A stretch of DNA of 64,000 nucleotides from JAXGOI01 sp040767605 (GTDB lineage: Bacteria; Bacillota; Dehalobacteriia; UBA4068): positions 1-64,000 of the forward strand of contig JAXGOI010000001.1 of NCBI GenBank assembly GCA_040767605.1. The letters are read 5' to 3'. The translations under genes were made by a program, and so were the position numbers. The notes under the pieces were generated by a model. It made no database searches. It was not told the origin of the DNA and was given only the letters and a program-made list of their open reading frames with translations. This document shows, piece after piece, positions 8,212-16,984 of this stretch (position 1 is its first letter; every line of letters starts with the position of its first letter).

Positions 8212-8241
8212 ACATAATAAAAAAAAGAAAGGAGCATTAAT

Positions 8242-9750
8242 ATGAACGACTATAAAAAACTCACGAATGAGGTTGGCGCACCGGTAGCCGACAATGAAAA
8301 CGCCATTACCGCCGGGCCCCGCGGCCCCGTTGTGATGCAGGATGTATGGCTGATGGAAAAAATGGCCCATTTTAACCGCGAGGTAATTCCGGAGCGCCGT
8401 ATGCATGCCAAGGGCTGGGGCGCTTACGGCAAATTTAGCGTAACCCATGATATTTCCCGCTATACCAAGGCAAAAGTTCTTCAGCCTGGGGCCGAGACCG
8501 AATTATTCCTCCGGTTTTCAACTGTGGCAGGGGAGCGGGGCGCCGCCGATTGTGAGCGTGATATACGCGGTGTTGCCGTTAAATTTTATACCGAGGAGGG
8601 CAATTGGGATTTAGTGGGTAACAATACCCCTACCTTCTTTATCCGCGATGTGCATAATTTTTCCGACTTAAACCGCGCCGTTAAAAGAGACCCTCATACC
8701 GGCCGCCGCTCGGCCCAGAATAACTGGGATTTTTGGACATTGCTGCCAGAATGCTTTCATCAGATTACCGTTGTTATGAGCGATCGGGGCATTCCGGCCT
8801 CCTTCCGCAATATGCATTTCTTCGGGGAACATACCTTTTCTTTCTATAATAATGAAAATAAACGCGTTTGGTGCAAATTCCATTTTAAGACTCAGCAGGG
8901 GATTAAAAACCTCTCTAATGCCGAGGCCGCTAAAATTAACGGCATGGACCGTGAACATCATGGCAAGGATTTATATGAGGCAATTAAGAGCGGAGACTAC
9001 CCCAAATGGAAAATGTATGTTCAGATTATGACTGAAGAGCAGGCCAAAAACCATTATGAGAACCCCTTTGATATTACTAAAATCTGGCGTCATGCGGAAT
9101 ATCCCCTTATTGAGGTAGGTGTTCTGGAGCTGAACCGTAACCCCGAGAATTTCTTTGCAGAGGTTGAGCAAGCTGCCTTTACCCCCGCCCATGTTGTCCC
9201 CGGTATTGGCTTCAGCCCGGACCGCTTTTTACAGGGCAGGTTGTTCTCTTATGGCGATGCCCAGCGTTACCGCCTTGGCGTAAATCATAATCATATTCCG
9301 GTAAACCGGGCAAAAACCCAGGTAAATGAATATCACCGGGACGGCGCTATGAGGGTGGACGGCAATTATGGGGCAGCGCCTGCCTATAGCCCTAATAGTT
9401 ATGGAGTATGGACTGCCCAGCCTGAAGTAATGGAGCCGCCTTTGGATTTAGAGGGTGCCATGTACCGCTATGACCCCAAAGATGATCCCACAGATGACTG
9501 CTTCCGTGCCGGGGGTAATTTATGGCGTGTGCTGACAGAAGACAAAAAGCAAATTTTAATTGAAAATACGGTTGAAGATATGGCTTCTGTTACCGAAAAT
9601 ATTAAATACCGCCATGCCGCTCATTGTTATTTAGCCGATAAAGAATATGGGGAACGCTTTACTAAAGCTGCCGGCTTAAATTTGGATAAAGTTATAGAGC
9701 TTTCTAAACTGGATAATAATGGCTTGATTAAGGCCACCCTTACCATGTAG
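8242..9750 (+). CDS. katA: Monofunctional haem catalase
   Basis: 502 residues, the length of clade 3 small-subunit catalases. Converts hydrogen peroxide to water and oxygen in the cytoplasm. Catalytic His55 lies in RRMHAKGWGAYG, Asn127/128 in VGNNTPTFF, and the haem-ligating Tyr337 in RLFSYGDAQRYRLG. A strong AAAGGAG precedes the ATG. A clean terminator follows, so it ends its transcript. Seen next to no oxidase or respiratory gene. In a likely strict anaerobe it would serve in oxygen tolerance. A peroxide-stress regulator is not adjacent; the next gene is a cupin-type regulator with its own promoter. Confidence 0.95.
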   Translation: MNDYKKLTNEVGAPVADNENAITAGPRGPVVMQDVWLMEKMAHFNREVIPERRMHAKGWGAYGKFSVTHDISRYTKAKVLQPGAETELFLRFSTVAGERGAADCERDIRGVAVKFYTEEGNWDLVGNNTPTFFIRDVHNFSDLNRAVKRDPHTGRRSAQNNWDFWTLLPECFHQITVVMSDRGIPASFRNMHFFGEHTFSFYNNENKRVWCKFHFKTQQGIKNLSNAEAAKINGMDREHHGKDLYEAIKSGDYPKWKMYVQIMTEEQAKNHYENPFDITKIWRHAEYPLIEVGVLELNRNPENFFAEVEQAAFTPAHVVPGIGFSPDRFLQGRLFSYGDAQRYRLGVNHNHIPVNRAKTQVNEYHRDGAMRVDGNYGAAPAYSPNSYGVWTAQPEVMEPPLDLEGAMYRYDPKDDPTDDCFRAGGNLWRVLTEDKKQILIENTVEDMASVTENIKYRHAAHCYLADKEYGERFTKAAGLNLDKVIELSKLDNNGLIKATLTM

Positions 9751-9812
9751 AGTACTAAAAAGCATGGGGGCAACAGGAATTAAGTAAGTTTAATTTAATT
9801 CAATTCAAACGG

Positions 9813-9855
9813 AACAAGACGCCTTATTTTAAAATAGGGCGCCTTGTTTTATTAA
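9813..9855 (+). terminator. Rho-independent terminator after catalase
   Basis: Eighteen-base arms (AACAAGACGCC..., ...GGGCGCCTTGTT) meeting at a TTTTAAAA apex, followed by TTATT. Strong stem; it clearly separates catalase from the following regulator. Confidence 0.8.
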
Positions 9856-9892
9856 AAAATTAAAGATTGTATTTTATTACACTTAAATAATG

Positions 9893-9921
9893 ATGACAAA
9901 ATCCCACTAATAATGTATAAT
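9893..9921 (+). promoter_or_regulatory. Sigma-A type promoter for XRE-cupin gene
   Basis: ATGACA (-35) and TATAAT (-10) with 17-bp spacing, ending 43 bases before the start codon. Close to consensus for vegetative sigma factor. Confidence 0.6.
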
Positions 9922-9967
9922 TTAAAATGTTTAAGGAATAATCAAAAATGAGGTGAATTGACCCTTG

Positions 9968-10546
9968 GTGAATAAAGCAACAGGTAAGAGAATCCGAGAA
10001 TTTAGAAAGTCCAAACAGCTTTCTATTGTGGAATTGGCCCGCATGGTAGATGTTTCCAAAAGCCTTATAAGCCAGGTGGAAAGGGGAGATGTTTTTCCTT
10101 CCCTATCTACCTTGGAAAAGATAGCCCTGGCTTTGGAGGTGGATATTGCGCAATTCTTTAAAATTGAAGATCCTCTTATGAGTGAATCAGCTATTGTAGT
10201 CCGGGGTGATCAGCGCAAAACTATTACCATGCCTAACTCGCCGATGATTTATCATTTATTAACCCCTAATCTGCGGAAAAATATAGAGTTTTTATTAATC
10301 GAAATCCCGCCCAATACCTCCCAGGAAAGGGAGGGCGATTTAATTGAAACCTTCCGCCATGAGGGAGAGGAGTATTTTTTTGTTTTAGAGGGGCAGCTGG
10401 AGCTGATTATCGGCGATGAAAAGCAGGTTTACAGTTTAACAGCAGGGGATAGCGGTTGTTTTGATGCCAGCAATAGCCATATTTGGCGGAATAATACCAA
10501 TGAAAAAGGCTCTTTTATTATTGCGGCTACAATACCTAAATTATAA
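9968..10546 (+). CDS. XRE-family regulator with C-terminal cupin domain
   Basis: 192 residues (GTG start; a TTG one codon earlier is equally possible, with GAGGTGA upstream). Residues 8-62 form an XRE helix-turn-helix (KRIREFRKSKQLSIVELARM, then SKSLISQVERGDVFPSLSTL). Residues 105-190 form a small cupin barrel (EGDLIETFRHEGEEYFFVLE, GDSGCFDASNSHIW). This architecture is typical of transcription factors that sense small metabolites and control transport or catabolic genes next to them. Here the nearest targets would be the amidohydrolase and symporter operon 550 bases downstream, or its own gene. The effector is unknown. Confidence 0.85.
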   Translation: MNKATGKRIREFRKSKQLSIVELARMVDVSKSLISQVERGDVFPSLSTLEKIALALEVDIAQFFKIEDPLMSESAIVVRGDQRKTITMPNSPMIYHLLTPNLRKNIEFLLIEIPPNTSQEREGDLIETFRHEGEEYFFVLEGQLELIIGDEKQVYSLTAGDSGCFDASNSHIWRNNTNEKGSFIIAATIPKL

Positions 10547-10560
10547 AAATACATAATATT

Positions 10561-10602
10561 AAGCCGGGATTTAATTAGAAATAATTAAATCCCGGCTTTT
10601 TT
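10561..10602 (+). terminator. Rho-independent terminator after XRE-cupin gene
   Basis: Perfect arms AAGCCGGGATTTAATTA / TAATTAAATCCCGGCTT with a GAAA tetraloop and a T-run. Very strong. Confidence 0.9.
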
Positions 10603-11094
10603 ATTTGCCTTAAAACAAATTCCCTTAAAATAAAAAATTATTTTGCTAAAGCAGGAGTTTGTATAAAAATAGAGAATATTAAAACTATTACTTCCATGTA
10701 TAATGAAAATAATTATACTATAGGTGGAATGTTAACAAAAACCGGAAATTAACCTGAATTATTTTATAAATACCGTGTATTTTGCTTAAAGCCGCTTTAA
10801 GGGGGTGTTGTAAAAGAGGTTTTACTTAAGCCGAAAATATCTTAAACAAAGACTTATAAGAGAAGGGAGGTTAGAACCGGCCTTTGCTTTTCCCTTGTTA
10901 TAGAGGGGAAATAATAAGGCTTAAGGGGTAAAGATGGGGATAACTTAAAGGGGATACATTAAATTGGCTAAATGTATCTTTATTTCTTTTTAAGAGTAAA
11001 TGGATTTATAAATAGATTTAAAATATTTAAACCCTATTTTCAGAGAAAGTTTGGCTGGCAAAATACGGCATTACAGGTAAAGGAGGGTGAAATT
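10603..11094. other. Long leader/intergenic region without a recognised gene
   Basis: About 490 bases between the terminator and the amidohydrolase start. AT-rich at first, then purine-rich with several GGGG runs. I see no tRNA, no convincing riboswitch core and no open frame with a ribosome binding site. It is long enough to hold a leader RNA or distant operators for the following operon. Confidence 0.4.
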
Positions 11095-12735
11095 TTGGAA
11101 AAGGCTGATTATGTATTAATGGGGGATGCTATCTATCGGGGCTTAACCCAAAATGAAACACCAATTAAAGGTGGGCTGGCCGTTAAGGGCAATAAAATTA
11201 TAGCCTTTGGGAGTAAAGAAGAGATTAAAGAATATATCGGCGCAGCTACTCAGGTTTTTGAATTTGATGAAGATAAATTAATTATGCCGGGAATTTGCGA
11301 TTCTCATCTTCATTCAAATTTAACTATTGCCGCCGAAAGCGGCCCCCAATTGCGCCATGTAAAATCGGAGGAGGAATGTGTTGCCCTAAGCAAGGCCTGG
11401 CGGGCTCAGCACCCCGATGCCCCCTGGGTTGTGGGGCAGGGCTGGCATCACTCTAATTGGGCCAATAAAAAAATTCCCGATAAAAAATTACTTTCTGAGG
11501 CTATTCCGGATATCCCTGCCGCTCTTTTAGATGTGGATGCCCATTCAATTTGGCTTAATCAAAAAGCTCTTGAGGCTTTGGGCGTTGATGATAATACCCA
11601 GATTGAAGGCGGGGTAATTTATCGTTATGAAAACGGCGAGGCAACCGGTTATATTGAAGAAGGCGCAAGCTTTGATATTTTCGCTATGGGCGCGGCTGAG
11701 ATTGAAAAGGATGCCGCTTTGCGCCGTAAAAATATGCTTAAAACCTTCCGGAATTTTAATCAAAGGGGCATTACCTCCATTATGGATGCCTCCAATACTC
11801 CTATGTACTGGCTGGAAACCATAGATAATTTAGTGGCAGAAAATAAATTCACCGTGCGCCTAGCTTTAACCACCATGGTAAATGAAGATGATTTTATGAA
11901 GCTGGGGCAGGATTTAGAGAAAAGATACCCTAAAAGAGAAGCCATGGTTAATTTTTGGGGGGCAAAAATTCTTTTAGACGGTGTGGCCGGGGTTAAAACA
12001 GCCTGGATGACAGATGGCTATTATATTGATCCAGATACTAAGGGCTACCCCCTTATGGATGAGGAAATTATGCGCTCCCGTTTATTAGAGGCGGCAGAAT
12101 ATGGTTACGGTATTCATTACCATGCCTGCGGCACCCGGGCGGTGGAATTTGCTTTGGATATAACAGAAGAATCAAAGCAAAAAGGGTTTTTAAATAAGCA
12201 AAGAAATACCATTACCCACTGCGACAGTATAAACGATAAAGATTTCCCCCGCTTTAATGAATTAGGTGTAATAGCCTCCGTGCAGCCGGATATGCTTGCT
12301 CCCACACCCTCTTATGCGGATAATCTTTACCCCAAATACTTGGGAGAAGAATTAATGGCTAATTCCTGGGCTTACCGGCGGCTTTTTGATAATTCCCCGG
12401 CGGTATCCATGAGCAGCGATTCCCCGGTAACCATTGCTAACCCCTTTTATGGAATTTACCGGGCCACTCAAAGAATTCATGATGACGGCACCCCGGAAGG
12501 AGGCATACACCCGGAGCAAAAAGTAACCCTTAGCGAATGCTTATGGGCCTATACCTACGGGGGGGCTTATCAGCTGGGCAGGGAAGATATTTTAGGCTCT
12601 TTAGATATTGGCAAGCTGGCCGATATTACGGTTTTGGATAAAAATATTTTTAAAGCTGAACCGGAGGAATACCGCTTAATTCAGGCCCTTTTAACTATGG
12701 TGGACGGTAAAATAGTTTATAGCAAACAGGCTTAA
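11095..12735 (+). CDS. YtcJ-like metal-dependent amidohydrolase (Amidohydro_3)
   Basis: 546 residues. N-terminal beta-sandwich, then the metal-binding start of a TIM barrel (IMPGICDSHLHSNL, an HxH pair), VVGQGWHHSNW, HYHACGTRAVEF, THCDSIND and SMSSDSPVTIANPFYG, ending with the LGSLDIGKLADITVL motif common to this superfamily. YtcJ/NfdA-type enzymes hydrolyse N-substituted formamides, amides or related compounds in the cytoplasm. The TTG at 11095 is preceded by an excellent AGGAGGGTG; the upstream frame to 10972 has no such site and no homology. It lies 70 bases ahead of a DUF3311-symporter pair, which suggests that the symporter imports its substrate. Confidence 0.85.
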   Translation: MEKADYVLMGDAIYRGLTQNETPIKGGLAVKGNKIIAFGSKEEIKEYIGAATQVFEFDEDKLIMPGICDSHLHSNLTIAAESGPQLRHVKSEEECVALSKAWRAQHPDAPWVVGQGWHHSNWANKKIPDKKLLSEAIPDIPAALLDVDAHSIWLNQKALEALGVDDNTQIEGGVIYRYENGEATGYIEEGASFDIFAMGAAEIEKDAALRRKNMLKTFRNFNQRGITSIMDASNTPMYWLETIDNLVAENKFTVRLALTTMVNEDDFMKLGQDLEKRYPKREAMVNFWGAKILLDGVAGVKTAWMTDGYYIDPDTKGYPLMDEEIMRSRLLEAAEYGYGIHYHACGTRAVEFALDITEESKQKGFLNKQRNTITHCDSINDKDFPRFNELGVIASVQPDMLAPTPSYADNLYPKYLGEELMANSWAYRRLFDNSPAVSMSSDSPVTIANPFYGIYRATQRIHDDGTPEGGIHPEQKVTLSECLWAYTYGGAYQLGREDILGSLDIGKLADITVLDKNIFKAEPEEYRLIQALLTMVDGKIVYSKQA

Positions 12736-12807
12736 AAACAAAATATAATTTAGAGCCGTTTTACTTAATAGCCTTAAGCTATAAAATCTAAAAGAAAGGT
12801 GAAGCAA

Positions 12808-13050
12808 ATGAAAACAAAAAAACAAAAACAAACGCTGTTAAACCGTATTTCTGTAATTTTTCTATCTGTAATGACATTTATGTTGATTTGCCCTCCCATT
12901 ACTAAATTATTTGACCGTAATGATATTTGGATTGGTATTATGCCTTTATCCCAGTTTTATATTTTGTTTTTTACGGGAATGATTGTTTTAGGCCTCGCGA
13001 TTACTTATTTAATTGATGCCAAAATCAGCGGAGGTGATGATAATGAGTAA
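12808..13050 (+). CDS. DUF3311-like small membrane subunit of a sodium:solute symporter
   Basis: 80 residues with two hydrophobic segments (about 13-35 and 47-70). Short proteins of this kind (DUF3311/YhdT-like) commonly precede SSS-family symporters and are thought to assist them. The ATG at 12808 has AAAGGTGA upstream. The next gene starts inside its last codons (ATGAGTAA), so translation is coupled and both products are probably made in a fixed ratio. Confidence 0.7.
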   Translation: MKTKKQKQTLLNRISVIFLSVMTFMLICPPITKLFDRNDIWIGIMPLSQFYILFFTGMIVLGLAITYLIDAKISGGDDNE

Positions 13051-14572
13051 TGCTACAATTACAGTAGGGCTATTGGTTATTTATTTTGCCGTTATCATTT
13101 GGGCGGCTTTCTTCACTAAAACCGGTAAAATGCAGGAAAAATCCATCGAAGAATTTGCCGTAGGCAATAGGTCTTTAGGCTGGTTTATAGTTTTATTTAT
13201 TATGATGGGGATTATGATTACAGCCTCTACCTTTGCCAGCTGGTTTTCCTGGGCGGTATTTGAAGGCTTAATTGTTCAATACATGGTTATTTATGCCACA
13301 TTAGGCTTTCTCTTTACCTATATTTTTGCCAAAAAAATCTGGGTTTGGGGGCGCAAATTTAATTTACTAACCCAGCCGGATTATGTGCAATTACGCTATC
13401 GCTCCAGAATTTTAACTACTATTTTTGCCGCCTGCGCTATACTGATTGAAGCGCCCTGGGTTATTATGGAATTTGCCGCCATGGGTATATTGATGTCTGC
13501 CATTACCTACGGCTTTATCGGCCCTAAGGTTGGCCTTTTGATTATTGCCGTGGTAGTTGTGGCTTATATTCTGTATAGCGGCATGAAGGCTATTGCCGTT
13601 ACCGAGCTTATTCAGGGGATAATTTCTTCTGTTGTTATCGGCCTTGGTTTAATTTTTGTAATCTATAAGCTTTTCGGCGGCTTTGGGGGGCTTTATCAAA
13701 CCGTTATGGATGTCTCCCCGGAGAGTTTAACCATTAGCTATGGGGGAGTTTACAGCTATGAATACTGGTCCTCAATTATTATTACCGGCTCTTTAGGTAT
13801 TATGGGCTGGGCCAGCTTCTTCAGCCGTATTTATACAAGTAAAAGCGTTTTAGAGGTTAAAAAGGTTTCCGTATTATCGGCGATTATTTCCTTTATCTTT
13901 ACCGCAATATTAGTTATTTTAGCCATGGGGGGAATTAATTTACCCAGTGTAGTAGAGGCAGCCGGTTCCGAAATGGCCTTTTTTGAAATGATGGATCTAG
14001 CCTTTGGCCCCTGGTTCCTGGGTTTTGCCGGCATTGTTGTTGTTGCGGCGGGGATGAGCATGGTCTCTGTAATTATGAACAGCCATGGGGTAATTATTGC
14101 GGAGAACTTTGTGCAGCCTTTAAGAAAGAAAAAGCTGAGTTCGGAATCCAGAATGAATGTAGCCCGCTGGAGTTTATTGATTTATTCTATTATAGCTATC
14201 GCCATTGCATTGGTAGATTTGCCGAATCTTTATACCATTGCCCTCTTGGCCTATGAAGGAATTGCTCAAATTGTACCTATGCTCGTCCTCAGCCTTTACT
14301 GGAGGCGCAGTAATAAGTACGGGGCTTTGTTTGGCTTTGTAGTCGGCCTAATTGTGGCTATCGGCTATGCCAGTGTAGTTACGCAAAATATTGAGTGGTG
14401 GACAGGCGGTGTAGTAGGTTTAGTTATAAACGTTGTAATTCATATTGCCTGCGGCTTTGTTTTCCCCAAAGATCCTCATGTGGACGAGCTTTTTGCCATT
14501 ATTGATGAATATGAGGAGCATGGTCAGAAGACTCTTGCCGTTGAACAAATGAAAAATGCAACTGTCGAATAA
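13043..14572 (+). CDS. Sodium:solute symporter family (SSS) transporter
   Basis: 509 residues with about 13 membrane helices spread over residues 5-475. SSS signatures include EEFAVGNRSLGWFIVLFIMM near the N-terminus, TGSLGIMGWASFFSRIYTSK in the middle and YEGIAQIVPMLVLSLYWRRS near helix 11. Members use Na+ to import small organic solutes such as pantothenate, proline or carboxylates. The start at 13043 has GGAGGTGATG and overlaps the DUF3311 gene. The setting, amidohydrolase then small subunit then symporter, suggests import and hydrolysis of one substrate, perhaps an amide or cyclic compound; the identity is open. A strong terminator follows. Confidence 0.88.
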   Translation: MSNATITVGLLVIYFAVIIWAAFFTKTGKMQEKSIEEFAVGNRSLGWFIVLFIMMGIMITASTFASWFSWAVFEGLIVQYMVIYATLGFLFTYIFAKKIWVWGRKFNLLTQPDYVQLRYRSRILTTIFAACAILIEAPWVIMEFAAMGILMSAITYGFIGPKVGLLIIAVVVVAYILYSGMKAIAVTELIQGIISSVVIGLGLIFVIYKLFGGFGGLYQTVMDVSPESLTISYGGVYSYEYWSSIIITGSLGIMGWASFFSRIYTSKSVLEVKKVSVLSAIISFIFTAILVILAMGGINLPSVVEAAGSEMAFFEMMDLAFGPWFLGFAGIVVVAAGMSMVSVIMNSHGVIIAENFVQPLRKKKLSSESRMNVARWSLLIYSIIAIAIALVDLPNLYTIALLAYEGIAQIVPMLVLSLYWRRSNKYGALFGFVVGLIVAIGYASVVTQNIEWWTGGVVGLVINVVIHIACGFVFPKDPHVDELFAIIDEYEEHGQKTLAVEQMKNATVE

Positions 14573-14628
14573 ATTATATTTACCCAGGGAGGATTTATTT
14601 AGTTAAATATATTGCCCTTACTTTTATA

Positions 14629-14668
14629 ACCGGTATTTTGGTTTATTACCAAAATACCGGTTTTTTTG
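14629..14668 (+). terminator. Rho-independent terminator after symporter
   Basis: Arms AACCGGTATTTTGG and CCAAAATACCGGTT with a 7-base loop and a following T-run. Confidence 0.9.
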
Positions 14669-14957
14669 CCGGCCCTAATCAGCCGCGATTACTTATGTTA
14701 GGGAAAACCAATCTATAAGGAGGGGGGAGCAATAGCCAGAATAATTCGGGGCGATATTTTATTCTAAAAAGAGAACTACCTGCCGATTATTATGTTAATT
14801 TAGGGTTAAGCCCCGGCAGCTCTATCGGTTTTTTGGCATAAAGCCTTTAGCGGCAGGCTGCGGCCTTTAAATAACTGTTAAAGAAAAACCTTGAATTTGA
14901 ACATAGGGGTTTAAATAGGCATATACTGAAATAAATATATTTTCAGGGGGCATAAAG

Positions 14958-15182
14958 ATGAAAACATGGCTTACAAGCTTAAAAACCCAAACACCCCAGG
15001 AGGGGTTTGAACTGGCAATTAAACTTTCTCAAAAGGGCGTGGAATATACGCAGCCATCTGAGGAGATAAGAAAAAAGCTGCGCCCCAAATACTCTAAAGA
15101 TGCAGACAGCCTTATTGCCGCTTCTCATGTAATAGCCGCAAATTTTCAGACTGTGGCAGCCGCAAATAATTATTGGCAATAG
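14958..15182 (+). CDS. Small hypothetical protein
   Basis: 74 residues, soluble and helical in appearance (EEIRKKLRPKYSKDADSLI, then AASHVIAANFQTVAAANNYW). An AGGGGG site precedes the ATG at good spacing, and codon use is like that of the neighbours. No family is recognised. It stands alone between two terminators, with almost 300 bases of non-coding DNA before it, so it has its own promoter. Confidence 0.55.
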   Translation: MKTWLTSLKTQTPQEGFELAIKLSQKGVEYTQPSEEIRKKLRPKYSKDADSLIAASHVIAANFQTVAAANNYWQ

Positions 15183-15327
15183 AGAAATTGAAAAAAGCGA
15201 AGATTTTTAAAAAATAGCGTACATCCTTAATTAAGCCTATTTTGTAAGGCCGGGCTTTAAGAGGCCTCTGTTTTTAAGTGCTTTTGAGAAACCTCTGCCG
15301 GCAGCATTATTAAAACTCATCTAAAAT

Positions 15328-15358
15328 GGCGGGAGCGTTACTGCTCCCGCCGTTTTTT
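15328..15358 (+). terminator. Rho-independent terminator
   Basis: Perfect arms GGCGGGAGC / GCTCCCGCC, a six-base loop and a TTTTTT tail. It probably ends the transcript of the small gene 150 bases upstream. Confidence 0.85.
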
Positions 15359-15547
15359 ATGCTTGGGTGGGTATAGGTTTTCTCGATGGCAGGGAAGTTT
15401 AGCCTGTGTTTATTTAAGATGTAATCTTTTTATTTTTTTATTTTATCCGCTATTGCTCTGTATTTGCACCAACCGAAGTCCTGTATATAATTTTGGGGCT
15501 TTAAAAGCTTAATTTTGCATAAAACACAACATAAAATGGTTATATCG
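15359..15547. other. Non-coding gap before the GntR promoter
   Basis: Together with the DNA just before the terminator (15183-15327) this forms over 400 bases without a gene. Apart from the terminator and the GntR promoter I see nothing in it. Confidence 0.4.
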
Positions 15548-15576
15548 TTGACAGAATTTTCTATATTTGATATTAT
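15548..15576 (+). promoter_or_regulatory. Consensus promoter for GntR gene
   Basis: TTGACA and TATTAT separated by 17 bases, 50 bases before the ATG. Near-perfect vegetative promoter. Confidence 0.7.
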
Positions 15577-15626
15577 TTACTATAAGTGCGCGGTGCTAAA
15601 AATATGCCTGGAAAGTGAAATAAAAT

Positions 15627-16259
15627 ATGGATGTTTTTTATAAGGTAGAGAATAAACAAAACTATACAAATATAGCTTATGAGAAAATTAAAAGCGCTAT
15701 TATTAATGGTGAGCTAAAGGCCGGGGATCATTTAAATGTTTCATATCTTGCCAAGGTTTTAGGCATGAGCCGCACACCGGTACGGGAAGCCCTGATGATT
15801 TTAGAAAAGGACGGCCTGGCCGAAAGTAAGAATATCGGCGTATATGTAAAGCATTTATCCCTTAAAGAGCTGTACGATTTAACAGATCTCAGGGCGGTTT
15901 TAGAATGTCATGCTTTAAAGTATGCCATTGATAATATAACCGAAGAGGAAATTAAAAGCTTTGAAGAAAGATTGATTGATCTTAGAAACAGCTCGGCTGA
16001 GGAGTCTGAAATCTTTCAAATATCCGATGATATCGATAATGAATTCCATGCCCTAATTGTGGAAAAATCCAATAACCCTTTTTTAATTAATACCAGTAAA
16101 AGTATTTTAAATATTACTTTAAGGTATTTCCGCTTATTTATTCTTAATAAAAGTAATGAGAATTTAACGAAGGCTATGGATGTTCGTTCAATCTGTAAGG
16201 CAGTTTTTGATAACACAAACAAGAGCAGAACAACTGCTCATTCCATGCCATTAATCTAA
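15627..16259 (+). pseudogene. GntR/FCD-family regulator truncated by the island
   Basis: Residues 10-75 form a GntR winged helix (YEKIKSAIINGELKAGDHLN, LAKVLGMSRTPVREALMILE). Residues 85-185 are an FCD ligand domain with its metal/acid residues (DLTDLRAVLECHALKY, DNEFHALIVEKSNNPF). A normal FCD domain continues after the NLTKAMD helix with an EH motif and a further 35-40 residues. Here the frame instead turns into unrelated sequence (VRSICKAVFDNTNKSRTT) and stops. I infer that the island is inserted at about 16177, replacing the last helices. The sequence continuing from the break was not found elsewhere in the window. The protein may keep DNA binding but probably not effector response. Confidence 0.7.
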
Positions 16260-16591
16260 GTCCCTACAGAATTACCGACATCAATACACTCCTTCTTTCT
16301 TTAATTTACTTTACAATAACACTATCATTATGTCAATGTAATGTTATATAAACAAAAGGACCCAACCTACGAGGGTTCAAGTCCTTTTGCTTCATTTTCA
16401 TTGGCAAAGGACACGAGTTTGATACAAAATGCACCCGGTAGCTTTGTTCCCGTTTGTTGAGTGAACACCCCTGTCGTTTCCCGTTTGTTCCGTGTGCTGA
16501 GTGTGAACACAGCTTTTTGTAACCCATAAACCAGAGGTTCACTTCTTGACTTCTGGTAGATTGCACCTGCCATTTTGATTATTTATAATAA
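16260..16591. repeat. Island left-end non-coding zone with hairpin and CCGTTTG repeats
   Basis: A gene-free stretch of 330 bases. It contains a hairpin with arms AAAAGGAC (16354-16361) and GTCCTTTT (16381-16388) and an inner AACC/GGTT pair. It also has two imperfect direct copies of a CCCGTTTGTTGAGTGAACAC-type motif at about 16450-16512. Related copies occur at the right end of the island. Minus-strand open frames here look like read-through of structured non-coding DNA. Confidence 0.55.
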
Positions 16592-16951
16592 TTATCGACG
16601 AGTGCGAGTGTAATACTTATTCTCTCGAATAGAAGCCTTTGTTGCCGTGATTACGTCAAATAAAATCCTTATTTCATAGTCGCTACAATCTGAAAGGAGT
16701 GTGGCAAATTCATGGTTGGAAACTTTTATTGTGTTTTCAAGATTGTCCATTAAAAGTTCATCTGCCGTAGTGTTTAGTGCATTTGCAAGAAGAATAAAGG
16801 TGTCCAAACTCATGCTTTTGATCCCACCTTCTATGTAGCTGATATAGGTTGGGGAACGGTCAATTAGTTCGGAGAGATTCAGTTGCGAGAGTCCTTTTCT
16901 TTTCCTGATCGCTTTAATCTTTTGTCCAATTGAGATATAATTGGCTGCCAT
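16592..16951 (-). CDS. XRE-family regulator (SinR-like HTH)
   Basis: 119 residues. The HTH covers residues 6-60 (IGQKIKAIRKRKGLSQLNLS, then DRSPTYISYIEGGIKSMSLD). The C-terminal half is helical and probably dimerises. The ATG at 16951 has GGAGGT upstream on the minus strand. It is transcribed away from a second XRE gene at 17092, whose C-terminal half (NEFAEILEDCTPDEIDAIIK) is similar to this one's (HEFATLLSDCSDYEIRILFD), so the two are paralogues. The shared intergenic region contains operator-like repeats. A divergent regulator pair of this type often forms a switch controlling excision genes. Confidence 0.8.
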   Translation of the reverse strand: MAANYISIGQKIKAIRKRKGLSQLNLSELIDRSPTYISYIEGGIKSMSLDTFILLANALNTTADELLMDNLENTIKVSNHEFATLLSDCSDYEIRILFDVITATKASIRENKYYTRTRR

Positions 16952-16984
16952 GGTTGATACCTCCAAAATAAATTTATTGGTATC

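Noticed and set aside
10603..11094. Search for a riboswitch or T-box ahead of the amidohydrolase gene
   Set aside because: No conserved core sequence or convincing terminator/antiterminator pair could be identified by eye.
16362..16388. Possible tRNA 3' fragment (GGTTCAAGTCC looks like a T-arm)
   Set aside because: The bases are explained by a hairpin (AAAAGGAC/GTCCTTTT) and no acceptor or anticodon arm fits, so no tRNA or tRNA-derived attachment site is claimed.
16333..16573. Minus-strand open frames containing KDLNPRR/AKGLEPS-like strings
   Set aside because: These are typical spurious translations of structured or repeat DNA, lack ribosome binding sites and overlap the hairpin and CCGTTTG repeats.
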